Both the position numbers and the translations under genes were made by a program. A DNA stretch of 64,000 bases from Cyclina sinensis (lineage: Eukaryota; Mollusca; Bivalvia; Venerida; Veneridae): positions 46,407,241 to 46,471,240 of the forward strand of contig JAAONU010000016.1 of assembly GCA_012932295.1 (NCBI GenBank). Direction: 5' to 3'. The notes below the pieces were generated by a model. It made no database searches and was not told the origin of the DNA. It was given only the letters and a program-made list of their open reading frames with translations. Shown in pieces: positions 37,629 to 50,482 of the stretch (within the stretch, counting starts at the first letter, position 1; each line of letters begins with the position of its first letter).

Positions 37629-38849
37629 ACAGAAGCAATTGAGTTTCATGCATGTCCATGAAGCTGTTTAATAGTAGAATTATTAACATTTCTGCAGCTA
37701 GATATTTGGAATTTTTAAATTATAGTAGTGTTATGAATTAAGATTGAAGACATGTTAACACTGATGAAATAAATAAATCGAATCAAGTATTTGAGAATTA
37801 GACGTTTACTCAAAAAACATAAAGGCTAATTTGGTGGAATGTATCTCCCAATAACAATTTTTCCATTTGATGTTTTAAAAGAATATATTTCTCTTAACTG
37901 AGTTAATATATTTTAAAATCTTGAAATCCATGGGCAACTGTCAAGACGCCGTGAAGACGTCAAGTTTGCGCTTGTGTATGATCGTTTATTGATTTAAACA
38001 CGCATATGTTTTAGCATTTTAAAAAGTTGAAGAATCAGACAATGTTGTCAGATTTTTTCTTTACCGATGACCTAAAACTATCAAGATTGTCAAAACAAAC
38101 TTAATATATTGTAACTGTATAATCAGTTTTATAGTATAATTTAATGAAAATATATATATTATACGAGTATAACCACATTTTAAATAAAATTAATAAAAAA
38201 GAGAAGAGACGGTGCAAAAGCATATTTTTCAATTTCTAAAGTCAATTTCAAACCCAACTTTAAATTTTATTAACCTTGATTCCTGCCTTTTTTGAACTTT
38301 TACTCTTTATAATACAGACTCCTAAACCAATCGAATATCACTTCATTTCTACATAACATTTCACACAATACAACATTCGACTGGTATGACTTTATTTAGT
38401 CCATAAATTGAGCATAAATTTTGTGTTTGAAAACACATAAGGAAACAGTGTAAGTTGTGATATGTAATTTAAATTACAGTTTTAGCACAAAACATACTAC
38501 TTGTTGCTGTTATTTTCTTAGTATTTCCCCATTCACTTCAGTTAATATTAAGGTCATTTTCATATTTCAAGTTTAATTATGCCACTTAAGCAGATATTCT
38601 AAAAAAGCTTTATCATGTAATGTATCCCAAAAAATATTGGTCTGTGTTTACAAATTGCGCAATGAGGACAGAGCATTTTCCTTGAACGTAAACCAAAAGA
38701 CTTCTTTGCAGATATCATTAGACTATTTAACAGATATAATTCATAATTCATAAATTTATGAAGGAACAATTTATCTTTTAACTGAAAGCAGTTTTAACTA
38801 AAAGAACAACGTAAATACAAAGCCAAGTGCTTTGAAAAGGCAAGGCAAG

Positions 38850-38920
38850 GTGAGCATGGGTAGAGCAACGCACACTCGATTATCCCATGGTCCGAATCCA
38901 GGGCGAGTGTCTTTATCAAC
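38850..38920 (+). repeat. tRNA-box-like duplicated block, copy 2
   Basis: Has an A-box-like tgggtagagcaacgc and a good B-box-like ggtccgaatcc about 32 bases apart, closer than in a real tRNA. Stems do not fold convincingly. It is best treated as a degenerate tRNA-derived SINE head or chance. Confidence 0.3.
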
Positions 38921-39089
38921 ACTAGGTTTGAACTCCGGAAACTACGGAGCCCCTAAAGTGACATGATACACTCTTGTTTTTTTTTTGTTGTCACCTTTAT
39001 TTCATTTCGTTTAAATGCCACTTTTCTAAAGTTTATTTGCAGAACTATCTTTCATAGTATGACGGAATAGATGAGTGTTTTGTATTTAT

Positions 39090-39440
39090 TTTACTTTTAA
39101 TAAAAAATACTTTGGGAGGGGGCGCGGAGAAAGATATAGATTTGCCCTTGTCGGTCCGTCCCGCTGTCACGCTGTCCGTACGAAGACCCGCTTTTGTCGC
39201 GTGTAACCACTGACTATAACTGCTAGAACTATGAAGCTTACTAAAAATATTTGACAATATGTGAACTTACGACCTGTGTATTTTGACGCAAATTTATTGG
39301 AGATCGGAGAGTTATGCCCCCTGATAAAGCTAAAAAAAATAGCATATTTAGATTTTATACGCACCTGTAAATTAAATGGTACAGGAATTTTTTTCTGACA
39401 ATACAGCGTAATGTGTGGGCTTCCTTGTCTAATGGACACA
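39090..39440 (+). mobile_element. Fragment of a CGTC-headed repeat
   Basis: gggagggggcgcgg is followed by atttgcccttgtcggtccgt and a broken (CCGT)n-like run, then A+T-rich body sequence. The head resembles those of the modular bivalve elements in this window, but no tandem core follows. The overlapping minus-strand ORFs (39045-39439) cross it and are not called. Confidence 0.45.
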
Positions 39441-40009
39441 TATCTAGTTTAATCAGTGTTGCTGGAAGATAAAACAAACGATTGTCATTTATTCTTCTTC
39501 AAGACGAAGTTTGTAGTCCCCTTGATTTGTATCCATGTTTATAGGATAGCGGATAAAGAACCAAAAAATTATTTCCGATGTAGTAACTCATTATTGGAGG
39601 TTTCTTTTTTGCCAGTAATGAAATTGATCATTAACAATTGTTATGTATACAATGTGTATAATTATCAGCTTTAGTACTCTTTTTTCAGATTCTTCGGTCA
39701 CCTTCGAATAACTAAAATTCTTTAGAGATCTTAGGTCTTCTCAGTTGTTTTGCATGACGTTTATAGAAATTATTTTTCATGTTTTTATGTGTTCCAGAAA
39801 TTCTTATTATTGTACATAAATCTTTTTATTTTCATGAAAGGCTGTATAATAACAAAAAGACAAACGATATAAAAATAAAGTTAGTTTGTCACCGTTATTA
39901 ACATTGTATGTCTCTTTCCATAACGTGATTGTATTCTAAAAACATAATTGGACTATGAAATAATTAACAAATCTTCCAGCTCCCCTGCGAAAGTGCTTAA
40001 GGTGAACTA

Positions 40010-42000
40010 CTGTGATCATTCATAGTCCATCGACCGTCCGGCGTTCGTTCAAATCTTCCTGTGAAAAACTACCGGCTTGATTTCGATAAAACGTCACGGG
40101 AGTATTTCACGGATAGTTGTCATTCAGATTTGTTCAAAGAATTCCATTTCATATAGAATTCAGATTGCCATGGCAACCAAAATGAAAAAGTTTAAAAAGA
40201 TCTTCTTATCAGAAACCAAAGGGTCTAGAGCTTAGTTATTTCGTATTTGGTATTACCTAGATGACTTCTACTAACTCTGTACTAATCATGAATCCAGGTT
40301 CAGTATTAGCCCCACTCCAGCAGTTACTTGATTTTACCTAACCATTATATAAGGAAAATTTAAAAAAGGTTCTTGTCAGTAAACACAAGGCCTACAGCTT
40401 ATATATTTGCTTTGTAGCATTGTATAGTCGACCTTTACCAAGATTGTTTAGTGGACCTCTGCTAAATTTGATCAAATCTTGACACCTAAGGGTCTATATT
40501 TGCCCCGCCCCAGGGGTCACTGGATTTTACATAGCCATTATAAAAGGGAAAAAAGGTTCTTTTCAGTAAACGCAATGCCTACAGCCTAGATATTTGCTTT
40601 GTAGCATTGTCTAGTAGACCTTTAACAAGATCGCCCAAGGGCCACTTGGTTTCACATAGACATATAGAGGAAAAACTTTTAAAATATTATGTGAGACTAC
40701 ATTGTCTGGAGTCTTAATATTTTGTGTGTAGCATTGCCTAATATATCTCTACCTAGTTTATTTAAATTATTTCCCTGTGATCAAAATTTACCCCTTCCCC
40801 CGTATGTGAGACATCCTCTTGAAAACCTCTACCAAGATACTTTATATAATTTCCCTTGGGTCAAAATTGGTCCTAACTCAGGGGTAACTTGGTGTTTAAA
40901 GACTTGCATTGGAAAAAAAATTCTAAAATCTTCTTGGCAGAAACCACAAGGCCTATTGTCAAGATATTAGATGTGTTACATATCCTAGTGGATCTCTAGC
41001 ATGTTTGTTCAAATAATGCCCTAAGGGTCAAAATTTGTTTTGCCGCTGGGGTAATCAAAGTAAAGAAATAAACTATTCAACTGTTCGTCATAGAGCATTT
41101 ATTTTTTGACAGATGTTTAAGATATTTGGTAGATAGCCACCAGCATAAATCTGTGCCATTCACTGGAGTCAAGGTCAATCTTGTTATGGCTAAAAATAGA
41201 TGTTTCCACTTCTCCCTACAGAATTTTCATTCATCAATCGATATCTTAGATATTCGGTATGTAGATAACGTGTGAGGACTTCTGTCCTTGAGTTGGTTTC
41301 GGGGTCACTGAATTGAAGGTCAAGGTTCCAAAAAAATCTACTTTTTGTCATAGAACCTTCATTTATTGACCGACATTTTAGAAATTTTGTATATAGGTAC
41401 CTTGGATGTACCTCTACCATTAGCTTGGGCCAAGGTCACCACAGCAAAAAATGAGATTTTTCTAATAACCTCATAGAACCTTCATTTATTGACCAATGCC
41501 TCAGATATTTGGTATGTAGGTTCCGTGCATCGACCTCTACACTTGGCTTGGCTTTGATGCCACGAAATCAGGATCAAGGTCACGGAGGCGAATAATAGAT
41601 CTTTCTACTTTCTGTCATAGAACCTTCATTTATTGATTAATATTTTATAGGCATTTTCCATTACCCTCTATCACTTATTTGGGTCAGGGTCAAAATCACT
41701 AAGGCTTAAAATGATTCTTCTATTTTTCGTTATGGATTCTTATTAATTGACCGGTATCTGAAATATTTGTTATGTAGGTAACGTGCATAAACTGGGCGGT
41801 TGACGAGGTTACATGTTTCAAGGTCAAGGTCACAGAGGTTGATAATAGATTTTTCTACATCACATTATAGTGTTATGCTCGCATTCTATTCAATCTAACC
41901 AAACTTTCACAAAACATTTTTCAACAATAAATCTTCTTTCTTTTCCTGAATCAACCTGAACCCATCATGGATTCCAGAAGTATAGGGGCAAATGTAGTCA
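40010..42000 (+). mobile_element. Modular tandem-core element R2
   Basis: The head is ctactgtgatcattcatagtc with cgaccgtccggcgttcgttc after it (40005-40055). About five 165-185 bp units of the same repeat as R1 follow (40180-40980), then a switch to five or six ~130-bp units marked by atagaaccttcatttattga (41358, 41481, 41625 and diverged neighbours). The ~130-bp unit also carries gtatgtagg, gacctctac and tcaaggtcac words. It ends around 41990 without the GGGCCAT hairpin seen in the others, so it may be truncated. No ORF is supported. Confidence 0.75.
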
Positions 42001-44178
42001 TATCTGCCTTGTCTGCATAATAGTACATTCACAACTTTGATAATCTTTGATAAACCACTGGCCTGATTTCAAAACAAATTAACACAGCTATGAGTAATGG
42101 AATACAGATGAGCGATTAAGGCCACCATGGTCCTATTGTTTATTGACAAGTCTGCTTAACAAGCCGTTTTCTTAAATAATGAACTGACAAAAAAGATACT
42201 TAAGAACATCTGTTGTACAGATTAGCCTGATTATTTTTTCTGCTTCAATGTACGAGCGTTGTCTATAACATGTAACCAAAAAACTCCAATACAATTATTA
42301 GACTGTTGTTTGAAGGTAGTTACACAATAAATATTTTAAACATAAAGAAAATTGGAAAAATCTTGGCATAAGTGCAAAGAGTTTAGCGAGAAAAAACATA
42401 ATAGGCGTTGAGCAAATAACCTGTAAAACTTCACAATTTTAAACCATAATCAAAATGTATTGATTGCCATTTGCTCTGTTCCCATGGTTAAAATTTTTTT
42501 ACAATTTAAATCAAGAAATTGACGTCAGAAATCAATATGTTTAAAGTATTTTCTGGTAACTTTTGGAAATTAAAAAAATAATATATGTGAACGCAGCAAA
42601 CAAATTGTTATGAGTGCATGTATATACCTGTAAATATTATTGGATTTATTTACTGCTTTTATACAACGCTAAAGGTCGAGTAAAGTTCTCACCAGATGTA
42701 GATGCTGGACTCTGTTTATTTTTGTTCAAGAATTACACTGTTAGTGAGATACTACTTGCACACATGAAGTGTTTGTAGAGCTATGAATTTGTCAGTGAAT
42801 TGTTTGATATCAGGCTAGGATTTGGTTGAATTGTTTATCTATAAGAAAATGATAGCACAGGTCCTCTAATTAGCCAGCTTCTCTTGAGTTCAAATAACAA
42901 TTGATAGAATCATAAGGTTGTAATGTGATCAATTATATTAACAGCTCGGTCCAGCAATATCGTATTTGTTTTGATAAACTGTCAAAATTTATTGATAAAT
43001 ATTCGGGTCTGTTTTCCAGGTACAAATTAATTCAGTGCAAATTTTGGCTTTGGACAATTAACCTCAAAAATTAAAAAGAAAGTGAAAACATTGATTTTAC
43101 TAAATTCACTCGTGAAATAGAAAATGTGTAACACAAATTAAAAATTGAAACAATAAAAAAATCGTTTACGAAATAAAATACAAGAAATAAAGTTTAAGAT
43201 CGGGTTGGTTATATCTTTACAGTTGGATGAAAGAATTAATAGTGAATATAAGTATTTTCTTTATTGACGGCATGTCGAATCCATCTGACGTAACAATTGA
43301 AATGCCTAAACGTCTTTTTTAACATATATTATAATAATGACCTCGTGAGTTACATATTTTACAGTTAAGATACAGATGCCCTGTGTATCTCTTTGAATAT
43401 GGAATTTACAGTTTTTGTCAATTTTTTCGAACTGCATGCATTTCATGATAAAAGAATTATTTTTCATGTATACACGTTTACTTGTCTTTTACATAGTTGC
43501 TGGCATTCTACTGACAACGTGTGTTCACTAATCTCCATCCTACCACAATATATCACAATAACTTATATCTTTCCGAAATTGTAAATTCATCTTTATTTTC
43601 TGTTGATGTTTTGATTAATCTAAAATTTAGAATCTTAAAAGATATTAAACACGCGACGTAGTTTAATTTGCATAAGACGCGGCAATTCATATAGTGTTTG
43701 ACTCACATTATAGGATAGTCTTTATCTTTACAGCGTAGGAAATAAATTGTTCTGTCAGCGATAATAGATAAATTATGGAACTGTTCTCAAGTATTGCTTA
43801 TATTATTGAATAACTTAGATGTCTGTACTCTCATAATGATGAAAAAAATATTATAAATTATAGTTATAAATCGCATGACTAGGATTCCTTGCAGGTACCG
43901 TTAGTCTGGTTTTGTACAAGATGAGAAAGGTTCCTTTAAACATTAAACCGGCGGGCTAAATCCTTAAAGTCTATTGATTAAATTGCTATGCATCTGAACT
44001 GCGACATTGTTTATAAGCCCCTATCCCGTAATGTTCTATATAAAAACATATATATCTAATAAAAGAACAGTTATAATAATATAACTACTGCCAATGCTAA
44101 ACGAAGTGGCAAACACAAACACGTGTCGAAGTATAAAGTTTATAAAAAAAAACACGTACTAGTAGTTGTATATGTGAT

Positions 44179-44186
44179 ATTGCTTC
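44179..44186 (+). repeat. 8-bp target-site duplication, left
   Basis: attgcttc immediately precedes the hAT element and is repeated exactly at 45212-45219. Confidence 0.9.
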
Positions 44187-45211
44187 CAGGGATGGGTACC
44201 ATTATTTTTAAAAGTAATTAATTAATTACAATTAAAATGGAAACTTCCCAATTACATTACAATTACATGAATTTTCACATTGTAATTAATTAATTACAAT
44301 TAAATTTGAAAAAATAATTAATTACAATTAATTATTTTCTAGTTAAACTGCTTTAATATGAAAATAACATAGTTACAAAGCACACCAGATACAGAAAAAT
44401 TTATTTCACTTTGAAAACATTAAATCAAACTCATCAGTCTGTTTTCTGAATAACATAAAGCATTACTCTCACCAAACATTGTTCAAGCTGTTCACAATGC
44501 CTTGTTACATTTAACAAACATGAGAGCTTCAAAGTTTTTGTCATTCATATTACATCGATCAGGACGAAAAACTTTACCTGACATAGAGAACAGTCTCTCC
44601 ACGGGTGCAGATGAGGCTGGTAGAGCCAGATATTGAATTGCAAGCTTGGACATTGTTGGCATTCTAACTTCATTTAATGACCAATATGTAAGAGGGTCAG
44701 ACTCGTATTTTTCACAGTCTTCTGCTAGATATTTTTCCAGCTCTGCGTTTATTCCAGAGGCATGTCTCTGGCGCTTAGGTGTTTGTGCCCTTGATTGATA
44801 CTTTTTACTTCAGGCAAGTGTTAATCTTAACAATAGTCACCAACAAACACTTGCCAGTATATACCTTAGGCTATATCAATCATGACAATACCCATGAAAA
44901 GCTACCTGTATTAAAATCATTGACAGGTGATTATCAATTATCACTTCTTGGAATATTATCTATATCAGACAATACAGGTGAAAAGTATGCATTTTACCTA
45001 AATCAGATCAATGGTTAATGTGCACAGAATTCAGATTAATTGAATTTAATTGAATTTAATTGACAATTAAATGAAGAATTTCACAAAGTAATTAATTAAT
45101 TACAATTAAAGTAATTGAGTTTTGGCTCAATTAACAATTATTTTTAATTATATGATTTTTCATACTTAATTGTAATTAATTAAATTATAATTGTAATTGT
45201 ACCCATCCCTG
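44187..45211 (-). mobile_element. Non-autonomous hAT transposon (1025 bp)
   Basis: The termini are cagggatgggtac (left) and its exact inverse gtacccatccctg (right), flanked by the perfect 8-bp duplication attgcttc, the signature of the hAT superfamily. Just inside both ends are dense runs of taattacaattaa motifs, about 44210-44340 and 45030-45200, probably subterminal transposase-binding repeats. The interior keeps only the C-terminal part of a transposase on the minus strand (44492-44809); the N-terminal zinc finger and catalytic DDE region are gone. The intact duplication and TIRs indicate a fairly recent insertion. It is absent from the matching place in unit 5. Confidence 0.93.
44492..44809 (-). 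pseudogene. hAT transposase, C-terminal dimerisation domain fragment
   Basis: A 105-codon minus-strand frame encodes the hallmark end of hAT transposases. In order: ELEKYLAEDCEKYESDPLTY with the following W, then LAIQYLALPASSAPVERLFS, then the short tail to the TGA stop at 44492-44494. In intact family members this region mediates multimerisation and contributes the last catalytic acidic residue area. There is no start codon: the frame is closed upstream by TGA at 44810-44812, and the sequence beyond (to about 45020) is not transposase. The remnant was therefore left by an internal deletion of a longer autonomous element. It is not expected to make an active enzyme. Confidence 0.9.
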
Positions 45212-45219
45212 ATTGCTTC
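45212..45219 (+). repeat. 8-bp target-site duplication, right
   Basis: Exact copy of 44179-44186 (attgcttc), directly after the right hAT terminus. Confidence 0.9.
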
Positions 45220-45519
45220 GTTGATGCATAAAGTTGGTAAGAGATAGTTTGCTCTTTTTTAATTTTGCAACCAACAGTGATGCAACCATGTAACGTCCTT
45301 TCTGATTTTTCAGGACTCCAAGTGAGTTAACCAAACAAGGAAAATATAAGAAATACTTTAGACATTTGATTTAAAATTTCTTTTTTCAAGTTGTGCATGT
45401 GTATGGTTGACAACACCCATTGTGTTAAAGAGCACAGAGAAATAGATGGCCTTTTAAAATACACTTGATACAAAACGTTTCCTTTTCAGTTCCATTTCCT
45501 TCACAAAAAACTCTACCCA

Positions 45520-45665
45520 TTGTTGTGATTTGCAAGACTTGTTGCCTTCTGCAATGTAACTTATAGTTACGGTAGACTTAGAGCGAATGAGTGGCTTTAT
45601 CTGTCTTCATTACCTGCAGCGAAGCTGTATTATTATTGTATGAGTGATGAGCTTGACAGTATAGA
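45520..45665 (+). repeat. V landmark block, copy 4
   Basis: cattgttgtgatttgcaag and tgtcttcattacctgcag are present, with indels that shift the frame relative to copies 1, 3 and 5. Preceded by ccttttcagttcca, as in copy 5. Confidence 0.75.
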
Positions 45666-48189
45666 GTTCAAAAGGACGAGACGTAAAACGGAGATATAAT
45701 AAAGCTTAATATGTCTTCTTAAATAGAGGCTTTCCTAGATATTCTCAATCTGCAAGCACTAGTATAGTATTGCACTGGATTCGTTATCATTTCTTTAAAA
45801 GTGGATGTACCTCAAAGAACTGGTACGATACATCACATTACATAATGTGTGTTTCATCTCGTACTCGTATGGTTTCAAGTATGCTTGATTATTGTTTGTG
45901 TTTTGTACTTTAAATATCATATACTTTGCGAATGAAATCAAAAATGTAATGCTAATTAATGCTCTCAGCTTATCAGAAAAGATAACAAATGAAATAACAG
46001 AGAAAATATTTTTTTTACTTTATTATTAATTTTATAGATGTTATATTTTCCATCGTCATAAGACGTCTTTCAGTTAATTGACTTAAACACTATGTATGAA
46101 AACTTTTAGGTCGTTTTTACATGTGTAGAAATCTGTGGTAAAAAACCAAATCAGTATCTATAATTCCTTTTTCTTTAAACCATTTTATGTAAACAAATCA
46201 TTTGAAGGTTTCTGTTTCATGAATATTTGCGCTTTCGATTTTGCTTTTGGTCATCGCTACTAAACGTAAATGACTCTGTTTAACAATAAAAATAGTCAGT
46301 AACTGAATTGATAGAACATAGAGATGAGTCGAAATATTCTTTTTAAAGATTGATGTTCACGTCTCTTGAGACGTGACCTACCTTTTGACCACTGATATTA
46401 CCACAGAGTCGTTATAAATTTTTCACAACACATTTTGAAAAAAGCCCTTTTTGCTTGTTTTAGGTAAACAGTGCCGAAATAACAGTGACTCTTCTTGTCT
46501 CTCACTTGGGCAATAGAAACATTTTCGAAAGATAGGCGCATGTAAGACTCCAGTTACCATCGCAGCTCTGATATAAAATGCATTTCTTGTATGTCTAGTT
46601 AAAAATAAATATCCTCCCGAGATCATAATTATCTTTTTAATGTGTGTCCATGTCATACCAAGTCTACTTGACACGCTGTTTCCTAAATCATGAATGGACA
46701 GAAAAAGATACCTAAGAAAAACTATTGTACAGTTATGACTGATAATTATTCAGCTCCAATGTTAAAAAACCAATACAGTCTGAGTCATAAGACTATTGTT
46801 TGAAACGAGTTACACAACAAATATTTAAAACATAAGGATATGCCAAGAAATTGGAATAATCTTGGCACTAGTGAAACGAGTTTAACGAGAAGAACATACT
46901 AGGCGTTGAGCAAATAAGCTGTAAAAAGTGGCATATTTAAACCATAATAAGACTTTATGGCATGGCATTGTCCTCATGGTCGTTATCAGTTTAAATTGAG
47001 AATCTGACATCAGATATTAGGAATGTTGTTTACGTTAAAATATTTGAGAATGCTGCAATATTTAGTACAAGATCGTTACATTATTATCAATATAACGTTA
47101 ACTCCATGCAAGCAAGCGCACTGAAATTTCAGTGATTTAAATGGTAATCAGAAAGATCAACTTGTAACTTCGCCTGTAATGTTCTAAAATACTTCATACT
47201 TATCTTCAAACATACTCATTGTCTGTCATGATTCGCACTCAGTTTCCTTTTCATCTACATCACACTTAAACGTAATGTTTTTGTACAAAAGTCATACTAT
47301 GAAAAGTAACACATCTTTCCATCTTAACACTGGTGCTAGAAACTAAAAGAACAAAATAGCATGTGGGGTTAAGATGCATGATGGCATAGTTTGGTGCTTT
47401 ACAAAAAAATCTTAGTGGTTATGATTCAAGGAAACAAAACGGCCTCGTGATTATGAAGCATTTTCTATGCTCAAGCTGGGTTAAAATATTTTAAGAGCAT
47501 GAAATCATAAGCAACTTTCACAAAAAAAATGCGTTTGTGTATTTTCTTATTGCGTAAATCACGTACATATTTTAGAAAATGCATTTTGCATGTTCATGTA
47601 TTTGTACAAGAAGAATATCCAGCCAATGAAGTCAGTTTTTCCTTTACTGAGGACTTCAAACTATTGTGATTTTCAAAACACATACCTTTACTGTACAATC
47701 TAATTTAAAGCAAAATTTAATAAATACTAAAATAACTAAAACATGTAGTATTTTCCCAGATTAAGGAATTGAATCGTGTAAGAAAAATAGTTATTTCTTA
47801 TGTTTCAATAGTCACACGGTGTCTCTTGTGTTAGCTATCGCCTAAACGTCTGCTTCTTATCTTCTTATTCCGATTATATTTGAGAATTATCAGTAACATG
47901 AAAATAGGCCTTTGATGCCGAGGGAAATTAATGTCATTAATAAAATTTATTTTTATCATTTCGTTCATCATCATCGTTCTTTTCAAAAAAATGTTTCTAG
48001 GTGAGGAAAAGCTAATCGATAAATTTTGGCTATGTACAGTGATGTTATACATGTTAAAATATTTAGAGAGGTTATCCAGTGAAAATTCTTAATATTCAAG
48101 TAAAAAAAACTAAACGTCCCGTGCCAGTTATTTTAAGAGTATAGAGGGTGACAAGTATTGCAGTCAGTAAAATTTCAATAAAAATATGC

Positions 48190-48970
48190 TCCTATGGTCA
48201 TTAAAGGTACTGCCTCGGGGTCACTTGATTTCACAGAGGACTATATAGGAAAGACTTAAAAATCTTGTCTGAAACCGTATGACATAATTATATTCTGTAT
48301 GCTGCATTGTCAAGTGGATCTCTACAAAATTTATCAAATTATTTCACTGGTGTCAACATTGGCCCCGCTGCAGGGTTCTATTTGTGTAAAATATTTGAAA
48401 ATCTTCGAGTGAGAAATATTATGATTTAGAACTTTGATAGTTTGCATGAAGCATCATCTCAAGGTACTGCACGAAAATTATCCAAATTTTGCACCTTTGG
48501 TCATTCATGGCTCTTCCTCGAGATCATTTGATTTTTACATAGCATTATATAGAAAAATCTTTAAACACTTTTTGTCAGGAATCGTATGACTAAGAGCTTA
48601 CTGTAGATATTTCGTATGTTGCTTTGTCTAGTAGACCTCTACCAAGTTTATTAAAATTTTGTCCCCGAAGTCAAAATTGGCCCCATCTATTTGTGTAAAA
48701 TATTTAATTTTTGATAATCTGCTTGTGAGAAATCGTAAGCTTTAGATATAAGATATTGTTCACGGTGCATTATCAAAAAGGAACTCCAACATTGTTCAGA
48801 TAATGCCCCTTGGGTCATTTAATGGCTCTGCCACGGGGTCAATTGATTGATGAAATCGTGTACTCAAGAGCTTAGATATTATTTCTGTCGCATTTTCTAG
48901 TAGATATATACCAAGCTTGTTCAAATTTTGTCCCGAGATCAAAATTAGTCCTGCCCTAGGGTTCTATAAG

Positions 48971-49022
<52 letters not shown>

Positions 49023-49060
49023 GTTTAGCGTTTCAGAGCAGTTATGGCCCTCTTGTTATT
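48190..49060 (+). mobile_element. Modular tandem-core element R3
   Basis: About five diverged units of the 165-bp repeat (ggggtcacttgatttcac, aaaatctt, ctctaccaag words) followed by an AT microsatellite and the tail gttatggccctcttg (49041-49055). The CGTC head is missing, so it is 5'-truncated. It occupies a position that in unit 5 holds unrelated sequence (57.6-59.0 kb). Confidence 0.7.
48975..49020 (+). repeat. (AT)n microsatellite
   Basis: About 22 AT dinucleotides in the tail of element R3. Confidence 0.9.
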
Positions 49061-50482
49061 TTCACTTGACAGAAGTGAAATTCAAGTTCAGTTAATGACA
49101 AATGAGTGTTCTGTGGTCAGTCCGGGGTATACCCTAACGTAAAGTACAAAATAAATATACTTATTGATCTGTTGTTATCCTTTTGATAGGCAATAATAAA
49201 TATATTGGCTGTTTGAAATACCTTTAAAATCATTCTAATGTAGTGAGGTCGGTCCTTTCTTTGAAATTGTGATACAATTGTTTGAACATTATATTAATAT
49301 AAAGAAACTGAAATTCCATTCATTTCTTACTTGTCTAGAACCTCATTTATAAAATGTATTATCTCTGATAAGTAGACATTTTGCAGAATATGATGGGATT
49401 TTGCATGTTTATTTGTCTAGAAAATCTTGTTTTACCCCGATCTTTTTTCTCTTTTCTCATTAAAAGCAAATTTTGATGATCGATTAAAATGCGTAGCAGG
49501 ACAAAATTTCATTAAAATGAAACCTACTTACCTTTTTTATATTTCATCATTTTATCTTTTCTCAAATCGACATGTAGCAAATTATATAGCAAGTAGAATG
49601 TAAAAATAGCTATGATTGAATACACAGAACAACATGTTTCTAAGAATACAAAGTTGGCAAAAGTGAAAAAAAATCACTGCTATACACATATAATGTAAAC
49701 TCTGTCATAGTATTAAACTATTAGGAATAAAGTCATTGTATATTCCGATGTGTACTAGGTTCTGCATAACATTGTTTTTATAACAATTTTTTTTACAATG
49801 TTGCTATAGCCATGTCATACAACAGAAGTGATGCATTAATAAGGTATTTGGAGGTAAATTCTGCTTTAAGGTTTTCTGGATTTAAAACTTTTGCAATAGA
49901 TGTGCTAAGCCGTAATTGTTATCAGAAACCTTCCTGTACTGCTTCATGTATCATGTCATTGTAATAATGGTAAAAAGTATGTGTTTTCTGTTCATATTTT
50001 TCAAGACTTCCCTATAATTCTTACTGATTCCTAATTTCTACTCAACTATGATTATGAAACTTGAGCAATGGAAAACAGATGATCATAGCTGGCATGTTTA
50101 TTGGCAAGTTCTGTAAACAAAAATATGATGACCATCCGTTGAAGAAATACAACAAATCTCATATCTGCTCATGTCTCCTAATGTCACTAGAGTATGGTGT
50201 CACAATTAGCTTGGCATAAGGTACGCTATCTATAGCTTAATATGTTTACAGAGATATTAGTACATTTGCTTCTTTGCTCTAGAAAAGCAGAGCTGTTGCA
50301 GGTAATGAAACACTAAAATAAATAACCTCCTATGGAAGAAAAACCACTACAGTGCTTTCTAAATTTAGACTTAGAAACCATATTGTTTGTAGGGATTATT
50401 ACGTGCATCCACTCTGTATTGAGATCATGCATATCAGAGTACAAGCTGCATTATAATACCAATTGAGTTATTAATCGAAACA

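Larger units (their letters stand above)
31300..38960 (+). repeat. Segmental array unit 3
   Basis: Order: partial A landmark (31330-31560), full A landmark (32650-32900, with aaatcacgtgactagga near 32801), V landmark (33505-33660), foldback copy B, the B block (36465-36780, aatatttagtac near 36623), the TTAA MITE, the sequence homologous to 47530-47740 (37950-38160), then another partial A landmark and the tRNA-like block (38.6-38.9 kb). The foldback element occupies the place of the block found at 46423-46640 and 55548-55790 in units 4 and 5. Confidence 0.7.
42120..50110 (+). repeat. Segmental array unit 4
   Basis: Opens with a copy of the tail landmark (ggcgttgagcaaataacctg near 42405). 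It continues with the A landmark at 43690-43960 (gatgagaaaggttcc near 43919), the hAT element, the V landmark at 45520, the block at 46423-46640, the B block at 46930-47230, the gatgccgagggaaattaatg block near 47910, element R3, and the 49080-50060 tail. Every block after 43.37 kb recurs in unit 5 with an offset that grows from 8.9 to 10.1 kb; identity in good stretches looks near 85-90%. Confidence 0.8.

Noticed and set aside
46423..46674. Minus-strand ORF paired with 55548-55757 (shared FYC-SER-EESLL words), looking like a duplicated exon
   Set aside because: Aligning about 36 codons of the two copies gives roughly nine amino-acid-changing differences against one silent change, plus different C-terminal ends. 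That is not purifying selection; the shared words reflect recent segmental duplication.
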